Notes: generated from the sequence alone by a model not told the origin. A stretch of 64,000 nt of DNA from Capsicum annuum (GCF_002878395.1 NC_061115.1:59062986-59126985); one strand, 5' to 3'. Positions 24,703-37,074 are shown, numbered from the stretch's first letter. Numbers and translations: made by a program.

Positions 24703-25817
24703 TATGGTAAACATGTGTTTATATGTTTATGTGTGATTATGCCTTTATATGATTACATCTGTGTGTGCCTTGAAGATATGATGCTAATCATAGGATGTTG
24801 GTTATAATTATTCAATCCTAATCAATACATTAGTGATGAATAATGGTATCATTGACTAAGTATAATGTTGTTGGGTTGCTAAATAAGGATTTGTAGATTA
24901 TGATACTAGATAGAAAAAGGTGTTGGTTGATAGATAGATATATGCATTTAAGGATATGTAACCTTTTCCTATATAATGACTGGTGCGCGTATGATAACTA
25001 GAAATAAACTTTGGTTTAATAGCATCTATGGATTATTAGTACATCTTAACTAGGTGTGGATATTGGATATTTAATGAATAATAGTTAGTGCTAACTCATG
25101 GTTAAGGTTTATGTAAAGAATTAGCTAGGCCATAAATAGAGATCCTATAAGGACTAGCGAATTAGTAGCCTAATAATAATAAGTGTCTAGATAGAGTGCA
25201 TTGATATCATAGATATCTAAATGGAAATATGACTATAGTTATGATTACCTTGGTATATGTTATTTCAATTGCAGTAATTGACGGTGATTATAAATCTTGG
25301 TAAATGACCTTTGATGGGAATTGTGGAAACCGTGGAAATTAAGAAGTTGGTTATATGTTTATACACTCTGATGATTTGATTCTTTTATGTACTCTCCAGT
25401 GGTATGGCACGTCGTGATGAATTCTTTACTTTATGTTCTTTTAGGTGTACTCCTCGGTGGTCTAGGTTGCTGTAGTGGATTCTTTTACGTTATGCTCTAA
25501 TGGATGTATGTGTGTTGAACTTGGAATTTATGCAGTTTTAATTATTTATATGTCGCTTTACTCTTTTGGATCGATTACTCATTTTATAAGACGATTTTGG
25601 TATGTATGGATATGAGATGTTGTATTATTATTATAGTTGATTAGTTATTTTGTACATATATAATGAAGACGATTTAGGTTCAATTCAGTACCTTGACTTA
25701 GAGATATTATCTTGCTTTATATCATAATTTAGATTTTTTAGTCGGCCAATGATGCCTACTGAGTACCCATGATTTTGGTACTCATACTATACTTCTATAT
25801 CTTTTCGGTGCAGACCT

Positions 25818-25899
25818 AAGTACTAGATGTCATCATTGAGTTGATATCGTGCAGTGTTAAGTACTAGATGTCATCATTGAGTTGATATCGTGCAGTGTT
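25818..25899 (+). repeat. Perfect 41-bp tandem duplication in H3
   Basis: Copies 25818-25858 and 25859-25899, each starting AAGTACTAGATGTCATC. The sister LTR H1 has a single related copy near 3345-3385. Confidence 0.95.
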
Positions 25900-26254
25900 A
25901 ATCTTCAAGAGACAGGGTGAGCTCTTGGAGTTTTGAGTCGCTTGTTTCCCTCCTATCTTTATTTAGTATTTTATATTTAAGACGAATGTATAAGACTATT
26001 TAGACTTTGATTTATATTTCCTATTGTCTTAATTAGATGCCCTTGTACTGATATTACGAGGTCGTGGGAATTGGTATCCTTAGTTGATTGTCTATTGTGG
26101 AACATTGTTGTTTAAGATTGTGTTCATCTATTGTGGACCTTGTTGGGCGTTTCTACCAAAGTAACCCATTACCTTAGGTTTGAATTATGGTGTTAGCTTA
26201 CCTACTGGTGGGTTTTAGTAGGTGCCATCACGACTTATGAATTGGGTTGTGACA

Positions 26255-26965
26255 TTGTACTTGTAATGTTTGTGGTGTTAATAGCGAAGAACCTAAGGTT
26301 AATCATTGAGTTGGATATTATGAGGAGTTGACTAGTTGGATAATGTTCACAGGTTTAGTGAAGAGGTAAAGTTATTAGACCAAGCTCGAATTAGCCATTG
26401 CATCCTAATTTAATGGGTCACTTAAGTTATGAAATATAATTTGAATCTCCTATGAAGGTGATATGTGAACATATGAATTTTGAAAGAGAAATTAAATTGT
26501 TATATAAGTTGTCATTCTTTCTTTTTGTGATTTTTATATAATGTTTACATGATCTAACCCTGGTTGGCCGATGATATCTACCAGTATGTGTGGTTATACA
26601 CATACTACTCTTGCTATATCCATTTTGGGATATAGTTTAGTTGCACGATCAGTTAATGTTTCTTTGGTGACGTGGATAGTGATCTCTAACAACCTCTACT
26701 CACTTCATTTCTACACTAGGAGTTGTGTCTCTTATTTTGTCTTTTACTGTAATAGAAACTCTTGTACATTTCTAAACTAGGTCCTTGCAGAGTTATTTTC
26801 CTTTTATTGTATCTATCAAAAGGTTGTAATATTTTTCTAAGTAATTCAAGCAATTAGGTAGTTTTGCTAATAGCTTCTATAGATTAATTGAATGGTATTA
26901 AGGGTTCTCCTATCTAGTTAGAATAGAGTTGGTACCCGTATGATCCTCCTAATTAGGTTGTGATA
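26255..26965 (+). mobile_element. LTR K, second part with its 3' end
   Basis: Non-coding. It contains TTGGCCGATGATATCTACC near 26562, the block found near the end of H-family LTRs, and ends TTAGGTTGTGATA (ancestral TGACA) immediately before a primer site. K is thus a 5' LTR on the plus strand, related to but distinct from H. Confidence 0.65.
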
Positions 26966-26984
26966 ATTGGTATCAGAGCATAGG
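26966..26984 (+). other. Primer binding site following LTR K
   Basis: ATTGGTATCAGAGCATAGG matches the TGGTATCAGAGC site complementary to the initiator tRNA-Met 3' end. Confidence 0.9.
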
Positions 26985-28459
26985 TTACCAATCTTACAGG
27001 TACAAGAGTGAACGTCAATTAGAGTCCTGTGGATTAGTTTTTAGACGTCCATCTCAAATCTTCGGGAAGCTACGAGTCATTCTAGGAATTATTCCCTTCT
27101 TTCTTTCATGTCATATCATTTTAGTCTATCAATAATTGGGTAGATTTTAGTTAGTATCTAAACGATTCTAATCGGTACCTGTATGAGACTAATTAATATC
27201 TAGTCAATTCCAATTAGTATCTTGATGATTTTGCAATTGGAATCTATCCTATTCCAATTGGTATCTAGCAATAAAATTCATATTGATGAGCAAGTAACTA
27301 ACTTTTATAAGCATTTGGTGTTGATTGATTGATTATGACTTTGTGAAGTTAGTTGTTTCTTGTTGAATCAATGTTAATATGGCGTAAGGATATATAATAA
27401 CATGAAAACTACATAAATAACTCTGAATTTTAGCATTAATATGTGTTATATGAATTCTTTAATGAATGTTTGTAGTTGTGAGACTTTTTTGGCAATTGTA
27501 ACTTGAATTACATAAATTAGATAATAATAAGTGAAGGTTAGTTAATAGGGTGTATATCATATCCCTTGACATGAAAGTTGAATGATGTGGTTGATAAGAT
27601 ATGATGTGTTGATAAGTTAAATATATGATGTGGGCTTTGTGGTCTATTTGAGGTGATATAGATATTTAAACATCAAACTTTGTTTGAGTTTGTGGTCTTG
27701 ATGGGTGATTGAGTAAATGGCTTGTATTTTGATGATAAAGTGTAGTTGATGAGGAAATCAAGAGAATATGGTAGAACTAGGTTCCTTTGTGTTCGTGAAC
27801 CTGATAATTATAGTCGCCTATTGGTAAAAGTACTCACTTAGGTGTTGATTAACAAATGACATATAATTGGTTGATTATGATTTGGCATTGTTTATATTCT
27901 TATTGGATGGGAATAATTGTCGTTTAATAGTATCCCTCAAATGTGGTATGATTGAATTACTAAGGCTTATGAAATAAGTGAGATGGATTATAAAAAATTG
28001 ATTTTCAAGGGTCGAATAAACTAATGTGAGTTGTATGGAGAATTAATGTGTTAACGAAACCCATAGTGGTGTGCTGGCTAGTATTTGTGCTATATATGAA
28101 TTTTTCTTGTGTGACTATCATGGAGGTGTGAAAAAGATTCATAAAATAGTTGTCTAGAGGGGAAAACATGATCTAGTATTTGGTGGTGCTGTGGTCATTA
28201 TAGCATTGGTTAGGGTTTAAGTGCCCGGGTAGAGTTTTTCCTAGGACGAGAGTTGATAAAATATCTGTCTAGGGTGGGTTTCAATGAAAATCAGGTGTTG
28301 TGTGGTTTAGAGATAGTTGGTGTCTCAAGGTGTAGTGTTTGATGAATTTAAGGTGATATCATGATTGGTGAGGGACATAATAGCCCATAAAATCTTTCAT
28401 GATGGAATTTGGGTTTGTAGAATGCTAGATGTAATGCTTAATTTAAAGGGGTTAATTTG
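26985..28459 (+). other. Leader of element K, no gag recognised
   Basis: Follows the primer site, where a gypsy leader and gag should be. The first 130 bases resemble a leader. The rest is AT-rich with no gag motif on either strand. It is cut at 28460 by LTR L2. Either gag has decayed beyond recognition, or a non-coding insertion occupies the space. Confidence 0.5.
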
Positions 28460-29133
28460 TGTCACAAACCAAACCAAGGCCTGGCCGTGACAAGTATCTC
28501 AAGTTACGTGTGGACCGGAAATCACCCTTGCACCTAAGCAAACCAAACACACCATGCCCCAAGGTCAGCTGAATTCCGAGCATATAACAAGATAAGACAA
28601 TATCAATTTAAAAACATTAAAATAAGTCTATAACCAAAATCAACTGGTACCAGTATCAATGTCAATACCAATACCAATACCAATACCTATACTAATCACC
28701 GCCCATGCCCACAGTAGTCCGACAAAGCCTCTAATAAAAAAAGAATATCCAGATGGGACATGCCCCCGACCATAGACAAATCCAAGATCAAAGGAATAGT
28801 AAAGTCATAAAGAAATATATAGTGAAATAGAGTCCTTCGAAGTATGAAAGCTCTCCAAGTCAGTCTGACACAGAGGTTGGCCCTAAATCACCCAGTCACT
28901 GAGTAGGAGGAGTGAAAGTATGACCAATTCTTGCATCGCGTATGGATACTATAATACCCCGATCATTTCTTATGCCTAAATTCGTATTTTGAGTGGATAT
29001 GTATGACTTCCAAAGTATGACCGATTCATGTAGAGCATTGAATAAGCTTTCCATCGATACCAATTTCATCAAATTTCAACATCAGATGAGTGAGTTATGG
29101 CCGTTTTACTCAATGGTATCGGATCACCCAGGT

Positions 29134-29160
29134 TTGACGGTCGACTTGGTGGACCGTCAA
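29134..29160. repeat. Perfect 9-bp inverted repeat in LTR I U3
   Basis: TTGACGGTC (29134-29142) and GACCGTCAA (29152-29160) with a 9-base loop; further half-sites follow to 29440. Confidence 0.9.
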
Positions 29161-29502
29161 GTGCCTTATCAAGCTGAGGCAGTGACTCCTTTTTCAGGAC
29201 ATCGTGCGACGGCTAAGTTGGTGGACCATGAAAAAGTTGATGGACCGTCAAGGGGTCCGTTAGGTCGAGACAAAATGTCTTATTTTTGGCCCTTGAGTGA
29301 CGAACGACTTGATAGACCGTTAGTTTCCTGACGGACCATCACTTCGATCGTCACATTGAGGCAGAACGTTCCAGTTTTGGCACTCGAGTGACGGACGATC
29401 TGGTGGACCATCAGGAGACTTGACGGACCGTCATAGGCCCCGATCAGCAAATTTCAGCATTTTCAAAAAAAGGGCATTTTGGTCATTTTCTCCCCATGTG
29501 GT

Positions 29503-29518
29503 CTTATATATATATATC
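29503..29518 (+). promoter_or_regulatory. TATA box of solo LTR I
   Basis: CTTATATATATATATC about 35 bp before AGAAGAGCCACTC, a plausible transcript start, with a leader that includes AACTAGGGTTTC. Confidence 0.6.
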
Positions 29519-30054
29519 AAAGTGGAGAAGAGCCACTCATTTCCTTCTCTTTTCTCTTCCAATCTTCCAAGAATCTCCTAGAAACTAGGGTTTCTACAAG
29601 ATTCAAAATCAAAATCCTCTTCCAAGAAATTCAGAGAATCTTCCATGAATTTCTCCAAGTTGTTCAAGAATTAAGTTTCCCAAGTCAAAGGCATCAATAA
29701 TCTTGGACTAAAAGTCTGATAAGAGTTCCAAAAAAGTTTCCACATCTTCAAATCAAAATCCAAGGTATGTGGGGTTTCAATAAGAACACTCCTTTCGTTC
29801 TTGTGCCTAAAGATTTACTTTCTATTACTGATTTACATGATTTTTGAAAGTGAGTTTACACCCAAATTTCTTTATGTATGATTTATGAGACTTGAGTTGA
29901 ATAAGCTTGATTTTTATGGTTATTTCACCATCATGCTTCTTAAATTGAGCATTTATTCCATGAGATGTATATTGTCATTATATATTGATGATTTCTAAGT
30001 AATTCATGATCAGTGTCAAGATTTGTGTTTTTCTATAAGAAATTTGACTATTGA

Positions 30055-30083
30055 ATATATATATATATATATACATATATATC
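30055..30083. repeat. AT microsatellite in LTR I
   Basis: About 14 AT dinucleotides with one interruption. Confidence 0.9.
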
Positions 30084-31405
30084 GATATTTGAATTGAAAG
30101 TCAAGAATGAATTTGATGATGTTTCCTTGAAGCTTTGGCATTTGAAATGATTTGATAAGAAAATGTACTTGATATTGAGAAACATTGTTTGAATTTAAGT
30201 CGAGTTAGGAATCCACAGTCGTATATGATTTACCGATGAGATATACTGTTGTTTTGGTCATCATGATAGACCCATGAGTTGATATTGATTGAGGTGGATT
30301 TCCTAACGTGCTCTGAGCTGAGTATGGAAGGAGTATTTAGCACCGAGCGGGAAATATGGTATTTTCTCATAACTACGTGCCACCGTAGGATTGATGTTGA
30401 TAGTTGTGGGCCAATGGCCGAGTATGAGATTGTGATGATGAGATTGAGGTTGTACTCCCTGGCAAGAGTACACCACTCCTGCCAATGTGGGGTTCTCTTC
30501 TTAGGAGGGAAAAACGTTGGACTCCATGTGGCTCATATGGTGTAGTTATGTCGGTTATAAGAAACTCCCACGTCCATAATGATCCAAGTACCATGAGTTA
30601 CCGAGCCACTGTAAGTCATGAGTCAAAGAGTTTGAGTTAAGTTAAATGATTTAAGAGATTTATGAAGTATATGTTTATTGATGACTTTCGAAAATGATGT
30701 TTTAGATAATTCAAGTGAAGAGAGTTGTTATTGTTAGCATGCATGATTTTCTTAGACATTTATGATATTATTTAAAATGATGCATCCACCCCCACATACT
30801 CAGTACATTCCTAAGTACTGACTCTCATACTCTTTTGTATTCTATATTTCCTTATGATATAGGTTCAGGTGCTCAGTCTCAGCCGCGAAAGTGATCTATG
30901 AGTACCTTCATCTACATTCTTGTAGTTGGTGAGTCCTCATAGTTTGAGGACCTATGTTCATGATTTTTGTCTTGCTAATTGATGGTTGTTTATTTTTCTA
31001 TTCAGTATGAGCCAGTTGGGGATTTGTCCCAATGGCTCTTCAATCTTATGTAGTAGAGGCTTTGTCAGACTAGAGTACCAGTATGTACAGAGCGTTAGTA
31101 TTTTGATTGTACAGGACAGTATTACTTTGTATCTTATTATGTTCATGACATGATTATTCTTCCTTATTACCGCTCGATTATTGTCATGGTGAATTATAGG
31201 ATTAAAGACAGGCTCAAAGGGTTAGCTTAAGTTTGTGTGTGGCCTTAAGCACTGTGTGACATCTCGAGATAGGTTCTTGGGGTATTACAGATACGACGTC
31301 CGAAGATAGTTAGAAGGGTTATCGCTAGCATGTGTCTCGGGGATAAGAATGATATAATCAACAATTTATATTCATTCAAAAGTGCATATAATCAAATGCA
31401 TATAC

Positions 31406-31410
<5 letters not shown>

Positions 31411-31439
<29 letters not shown>
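31411..31439. repeat. TA microsatellite in LTR L2
   Basis: About 14 uninterrupted TA dinucleotides. Confidence 0.95.
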
Positions 31440-31442
<3 letters not shown>

Positions 31443-32414
31443 ATATCAGGATAGGGAACAAGGCTTAACATACTTTTCAAACCTTTAACCTGGATTGTGT
31501 AGCTCAACCATATATAATAGTACCCATGAGTTATATTGGCCCCATCTCTCATTCCCTGGTTGGGCCCCAGTGCATGTAGCCCTACAAACCGGAGAATAAT
31601 CGCATATATATATGCACTTGGGGGACTCAAACCCTTCAACATATACCAAGGTCACTTAAGAACCTGATCATATAATGATTTACGGAAGACTCAAACCTCC
31701 CTAATCATTAAATAATAATAAGGGGGACTCAAGCCACCCTGGTCACTTTGACTCCCGCATTGGCAAAAATAATTTCCAGTATCAGTCACTTGGACCTCCA
31801 CTTTTACGACTCATCGACACAACCCTTATTAGAGCCCCATTAGAGCAATTCACATATTCCTATTCAATGAACCGCAATACACTTTTAGGCATACATTGTT
31901 GGTATCGTCATACCAACTAAGCTTGCAAGGTAGCACATCATGCCAAAATAATTTCCATTAACTTGGGGAAAACAACTCCCTTTGTTCATTAATAGACATA
32001 GGTGAATAATGACTCTCTTTGTTCATTAAATCATACTATTGTTTTTCAACTACTTCTTTATATTATGCAATAGTTCAAGACTAGTTTAATTTTACAAATT
32101 CCCACAGTTCTCATAATCAAAACCAATTCGCATTATGGGGTTGGGTTCATAACCACTTTAAAAGCCATAAGTTTGGGAAAATCACAATTCTCTAGTTCAT
32201 TCACCATACCCATGCACCCATAAGTTCAAAACCATATTAAAAGCATAAAAATCATATATATAAACAATGAGAAACATTGTTCAATTCATAACATTCAAAA
32301 ACCCCAACCTTTATTTTCAAAACCAAAACAATAATCTTATGAACAATACTTTAAATCACATAATTTTGCAAAATTAATAATGAGGGAAGAGTAATATGCC
32401 TGAAATAGAAATAG

Positions 32415-32670
32415 TAACACGACCCAAATGTCGGGCCATGTCGTATGGGCACCTCAAGCACACATGTATCAGAGGTCGCCCCATAACTCTACCTAAACAC
32501 CTCATCATAACATGGAAGTCGAAGAGACTCTAATTCACAAGTTAAGATCATGGAATAATATCATAAGTCAACATTAGATTCATAGTAATAATAACTACAC
32601 CCAAGTTCTCAGTTGTTCACAATACCTCTATACATAACCAAAGTCAATAAATGTATATGTCGGGACAAGA
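32415..32670 (-). mobile_element. E 3' LTR, distal fragment
   Basis: Aligns without gaps at its start with 59526 onward (TAACACGACCC versus TGAAATGAACT, then GGGCCATG). It ends at CGGGACAAGA, where the 5' LTR of B begins. Its continuation is at 51806. Confidence 0.8.
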
Positions 32671-32864
32671 TGACGTGTGAGCAGATGCTAACATATTTGA
32701 GGCTTTTAACTAAGAATAATTGCAAAGTCTTAAGAAAATTTTGTCATTTTTGATTATTTTCTATTTGATATAGCAGTAAAGGTCAAGATGCAAGAGAACC
32801 AACAATAATGGAAGTAAAAGAGTTGATTTCTGAGCAAGTAAAGAGAGAATTATAGCTGACAACT

Positions 32865-33260
32865 TGTCTGATAAGTCATCAGCCTTGTGATAAGCTATCA
32901 GAGTTGTCGTCAGCCTTAGATAGAGAATGATCTTCATCTAGAATTTGTGACGACATTTGTGATAGGCTGTTAGAAGTGTGATAAGCCATCAGGCTAGTCG
33001 TTAGCTTTAGACAGAGAATGAGCTTCAACTGGAATTCGTGATGACATTTGTGATAAGCCGCCAAACTCGTTGTTAGGCTTAAGTAGGGAATGGGATTTGA
33101 AGTGAAGAAGTGATGACAATTTTGATAAGTCGTGATATGTCTGATAAGCCATCACATCTCATCGTCAACCTAAGGCAGAGATTGTCAAAAGTAAAGAGGA
33201 GTTGATGACATTCCTGATAAGTTGTCAGACTCTTGTTAAGTCGTCATACACGTCATCGCC
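32865..33260 (+). repeat. TGATAAGCCATCA word array in B U3
   Basis: About ten degenerate copies of a word whose ends TGAT and ATCA are inverted repeats, 20-50 bp apart. The same array is in the 3' LTR at 41565-41985. Confidence 0.85.
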
Positions 33261-33310
33261 TGTCCGAGAAAATACTGTGATCTATGATTTTGTTTCCATA
33301 ATTAGGCTAA

Positions 33311-33321
33311 AGTATTTAAAG
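33311..33321 (+). promoter_or_regulatory. TATA-like box of element B LTR
   Basis: AGTATTTAAAG, followed by GTTAGGGTTTTC leader sequence. The same box is in the 3' LTR near 42028. Confidence 0.55.
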
Positions 33322-34250
33322 CATATGTTAGGGTTTTCTAAGGAGATAATGAGAAGAAAAGGGGAATTGACGTTTGGAGAATCTCTTCTCTCTAGTTTTT
33401 TTGACTTAAACTTTACAATTATCTTTGGAGAGATTATTCCAATTATTTTGGAATTTTCTACTGTGAATCAAATCTGAGAAATACTTCTTGCTATTTATCT
33501 TGTTGTAAGTTCATATATCAAACTATGAATTCAACTTATTGTCTTGATTATTTTATTATGAGTAGCTAAATTCCCTTAACCCGAGTTGTGGGATCTATGG
33601 GTTTGGGTTTGTAACATAACTAAGTGTTCAAGATTCTAACGGTGGTAGAAACTTCTTGTTAATTCCATTATTTTATACTCTGACTATTGGTTGCAAACAA
33701 TAGGCCTGGCTTACTGGTGATTTGCTTGAGATAAGAAATTAACCCTAGATAGAAGTGAATTATCAATAGAGACTTGGTAGCATTAAACTTCCATTTAATA
33801 ATTAATGTTGTAACAAGATTAATTAACTTGAGATAACATCCTATTATGAAATATAAATTCCCTAAGTTCAAGGGAATTAGGAGATTAAATGTCTAAATAG
33901 GTTGAGAAATATTTAGACATAACTTTGATAAGGATAGTCTGTTGTTCCAACCTACCACAAGTATCTTGAACCGTTACTAGCGTATGTCAAATCCCAACAC
34001 CCATAGTGTACATTACTCTAATTTTCCTTGTCATATTATCTTCAAACACTGAATTAGAAGTAATCATTTATTACCTTTACAAAAAAAACCCATTCATAAG
34101 AAACTGATAACTATTAGTTGATTAACCCGCAGATAACTCAAATTCACACCATATTTCCTGTGGGATTCGAACCCAACCTAGTTAGGTTATATATTGAAAA
34201 TGATCTCTTACATTCTTGCCAGAGATGTGTAGTTTGAGCGTTATCAAAAC

Positions 34251-34268
34251 TGGCGCCGCTGCAGGAGA
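34251..34268 (+). other. Primer binding site of element B
   Basis: TGGCGCCGCTGCAGGAGA, four bases after the LTR end, typical of Athila/Tat elements. Confidence 0.9.
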
Positions 34269-34440
34269 TTACGGTTGTAAATTAAAGTTATGTGCGCTAA
34301 TTGACTGTTAGTCAAGTTTCCTAGTTTTACATTTATTTGTTGTTTTTGTTTGTTATAGGACTTTTATGGTGCATTCCATGAACTAGAAGTTTCAGAGAAC
34401 CATTATTACCATTTAATCCAGAATTGCAACTAATCGGCAG

Positions 34441-36090
34441 AATGGCAGACCAGCAGAAAGCTGACAGGTTAGCAGCCTTAGCTAGAGCTCAGGTAAATAT
34501 GCAGAATGACGGTTAAGAAGTACGACATCCAAATCCTAAGGATGACGACTTAGGATATGAGGAGTTTCTAAACCCTGGAAAACCAAGGCATGTAGAGCAA
34601 ATAGCTTCACCAGTATAACATAATGCTAACAGGAATCGTCCATTCTAAGGAAGGCAAGATCACCTATCGGTCCAGTATGACTTCAATGATGTTGATGATG
34701 GAATGGATTGAGCAGGTGCAACGGGTGCAATTATTCCTCCACTATTAGCACCTGGGGTGAAATTCAACATTATGAGTACTATGATTCAACTCCTTAATTT
34801 GATGGGGTTGTTTGGTGGCCTTCCTGGGGATGATCCGAACTTGCATCTGGTGAACTTTGTCACCATTTGTAAATATTTTGATAACCCAGGAGTGGGTCAG
34901 AATACTATCTGTTTGAGATTATTTCCATTGTCTTTGTCTGGGGAGGCAACATTGAGGCTTAATGAGCTGACACCCGATTCTATAACCAACTGGAGGCAGT
35001 TGAAAGGATCTTTCCTAGAAAGGTTCTTTCTACCTTCTAGGAGGGTACAATTAAGGGATGAGATCATCCACTTTAGACATCTCTAAACTGAAACCTTGCA
35101 TGAAACCTGAGAGAGATACAAAAAAAAACTGACGCAGTGTCCAAACCACAACATGATGGATATATACTTGATGGAGACTTTGTACAGGGCTCTTAACTCT
35201 ATGATAAAACCAATTATAGATAATGTTGCTGGTGGTTCATTTGTTGATCTTACATTCCCAGAGGCTTCAGAAATGCTTAAGAGAATGACCAAAAAAAGTC
35301 GGGCATAGCATATTAGGGACTCTGTGGTAGTAAGCCCAACTATTTTTGTTGGTATGACTACGAAACAACACCAAAGATACGATGAGCATGATCAAGACAT
35401 GGCTCACCTAAAAATGTAGATGGACTTGCTAACCAAGCATTTACTATCAGGTAAAACTGAGAAAGTAAAGGCTATGGGATCACAGAGCAAAGTGGAGTCT
35501 GACTCAGAAGAAGAGGTAAACTATGTAAATAACCAGGGGGGTTTCTGAGGAAATATCCCAAGAAATCAAGGTCATACTTATATGATAAGATTGGATATAA
35601 GAACCAGGAGCAAGGTAATTGGAGGAGCAATAATGATAGGAGCGGGTTATATGTTCCTCTGGGAAATCATGAGGCTGCTACAACAAGTTCTGAAAAGATG
35701 TACCTGGATGACATGATGGCTAAATTGTTAAACAGAGTGGAGGCTACCAACTCAGGGGTGACTACCATGAATACCTATTTGTACTTTTTGAGTTAGTTGG
35801 TAAATTTGCACTCCACTTCGATCAAACTACTGGAATAACAAATAAGCCAACTCTTCGCAGCACTGAACCAAAGAAAGAGTGGAATGTTACCAAGTGATAT
35901 GATTAAAAATCTGTGAAGTAATGGCACATGTATGGCAATTACCACTAAGAGTGGTAAAATATTATGTGGCCCTTCTGTGGGCAAAAGTTTGATTGAAGAT
36001 GTGACTGAAGCAGATGATAAACCCAAAGAAAAATGTCCAGTGGAGTCTGGGAAGCTAGATGGTTCTGATGATTCTCCAAAATAAGGAAAA
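34441..36090 (+). pseudogene. Element B gag, decayed
   Basis: Begins MADQQKADRLAALARAQ at 34443, then passes through PPLLAPGVKFNIMSTMIQLL near 34737, the conserved FGGLPGDDPNLHLVNF near 34815 and GSFLERFFLPSRRVQLRDEI near 35005. This is the capsid block of Athila-type gag. A stop follows at about 35084, then LYRALNSMIKP and ASEMLKRM blocks. After 35550 the frame breaks repeatedly. A zinc knuckle could not be seen. Several stops occupy glutamine positions. Confidence 0.8.
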
Positions 36091-36349
36091 ATAAGGAAAA
36101 GAAAGTAGTGGTGAAAACTCTCCCAAGACCACCACCTCTCTTTCCTCAAAGATTGAAGAAGAAGGTTGACAACACGAAATTTAGTAAATTCATGGAAATG
36201 TTGAAGCAGTTAACAATAAATGTTCCTTTGATGGAGACACTCGAGAAAATGCCAAGGTATGATAAATTCATGAAGGACTTTGTGACGAATAAAAGAGCAG
36301 TGAGCTATGAACCGAAGGATAATCTCTATTATTATAGCGCTATTCTATG

Positions 36350-36720
36350 AGGTCTTTGGTGTAGAAGAAGGCAGACCCAGGAGCATTCACTATTCCTTGT
36401 ACGATTGGGTCTCTGGAATTTTCTAAGGCCTTATGTGATCTGTGAGCAAGCATTAATCTGATGCCACTGGCTGAATATAAAAAGTTGGGTTTGGGAAATC
36501 CCACACCCACCAACATATGACTCTTGATGGCTAATAGGTCAGTAAAATAACGTATTGATATTTTGTATGATGTGTTAGTAAAGGTAGATAGCTTCATATT
36601 TCCTACATATTTCATTATTTTGGATTGCGAGGTGGACTTTGAGGTGCCCATAAACTTGGGTTGACCTTTCTTCATAACCAGAAGTGTGTTGATTGATTTA
36701 CGAGCTAATGAGCTCTTATT
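36350..36720 (+). pseudogene. Element B aspartic protease, decayed
   Basis: The frame reads PGAFTIPCTIGSLEFSKALC near 36385, then CDL*ASINLMPLAEYKKLGL, in which the glycine of the expected D-L-G-A motif is a stop. LLMANRSVK and DILYDVLVKV follow. This is the usual Athila protease order. It lies between gag and reverse transcriptase and corresponds to the element A protease. Confidence 0.8.
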
Positions 36721-37074
36721 TAGGATGAATGATAAGGTGGTGTGATATGATGTGAGCCAATCAATGAAGCAGCATAAAGAAATGAGTTTGTTATCAATTG
36801 TTTATGTATATTATGAGGATGAATAGGAGGTGTCAATAGAGAAGAAACTTGTTGTCGAGCCTTTAGCCGCAGTTCTGATGAATTTTGATTGTGAAGGTAT
36901 TGAGGAGTATGAAGAGACTATTTGTTCTTTGTTAGGAATGGGTTCTTACTCTTATGATCCTAAGAATCTAGATCTTGATCTTGCTAATCAACCAACACCA
37001 CCTTCTTAGCCATCCATTGAAGAGCTACCGGTGTTGGAATTGAAGGAACTGCCAGGCATTTAAGGTACATATTC

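Larger units (their letters stand above)
22082..26254 (+). mobile_element. LTR H3, H-family LTR inserted in LTR K
   Basis: Starts TGATGACCCTTCAGGTCATT and ends GGGTTGTGACA, giving 4.2 kb, unusually long for an LTR. It shares its start region with H2 and its second half with H1. Features inside are a 12-bp palindrome in U3 (22668), a 13-codon minisatellite (24278-24702), two copies of a 55-bp unit (25386-25490) and a 41-bp perfect duplication (25818-25899). No primer site follows the end. The flanking 5-mers (GTATA and TTGTA) do not match well, so the left border may be off by some bases. Short open frames at 22435-23054 are in U3 and not considered genes. Confidence 0.65.
28950..31289 (+). 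mobile_element. Solo LTR I with target duplication GATAC
   Basis: Starts TATAATACCCCG (ancestral TGTAATACCCCG) and ends GGGGTATTACA, 2.34 kb. It is flanked by GATAC at 28945-28949 and 31290-31294. Removing it restores the continuity of L2. No internal region is present, so it arose by recombination between two LTRs. U3 (29130-29450) carries repeated GACGGACC/GGTCCGTC words including a 9-bp perfect inverted repeat. A TATA run lies at 29503. Frames at 28993-29331 and 30279-30545 are open by chance in this LTR. Confidence 0.93.
28460..32414 (-). mobile_element. LTR L2, minus-strand family L LTR carrying LTR I
   Basis: The left end (TGTCACAAACC on the plus strand) is the reverse complement of an LTR end matching L1 at 14895-14955. 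Without LTR I (28950-31289) and one duplication copy, about 1.6 kb remains, matching L1 from 14955 back to about 13426. The 0.6 kb that holds the LTR start is absent because the sequence changes abruptly at 32415 to the LTR of element E. No primer site adjoins 28460, so L2 is a solo or 3' LTR. Confidence 0.75.
32671..34246 (+). mobile_element. 5' LTR of element B
   Basis: Starts TGACGTGTGAGCAG and ends GCGTTATCA, just before the primer site. It matches 41374-42715 at roughly nine in ten positions by eye. U3 holds about ten copies of TGATAAGCCATCA-like words at 32860-33260, directly before a TATA-like box at 33311. Confidence 0.9.

Noticed and set aside
24520..24807. 95-codon open frame with internal peptide repeats
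   Set aside because: It is a direct product of the 39-bp minisatellite in a non-coding LTR. There is no domain, and the sister LTR H1 does not keep the frame.
28993..29331. 112-codon open frame in solo LTR I
   Set aside because: It spans the GACGGACC word array of U3; local GC richness lowers stop frequency. No domain.
30055..31439. AT dinucleotide runs as possible promoters
   Set aside because: They are simple microsatellites inside LTRs, and no leader or gene follows them. The TATA run at 29503 was kept because a leader-like sequence follows.
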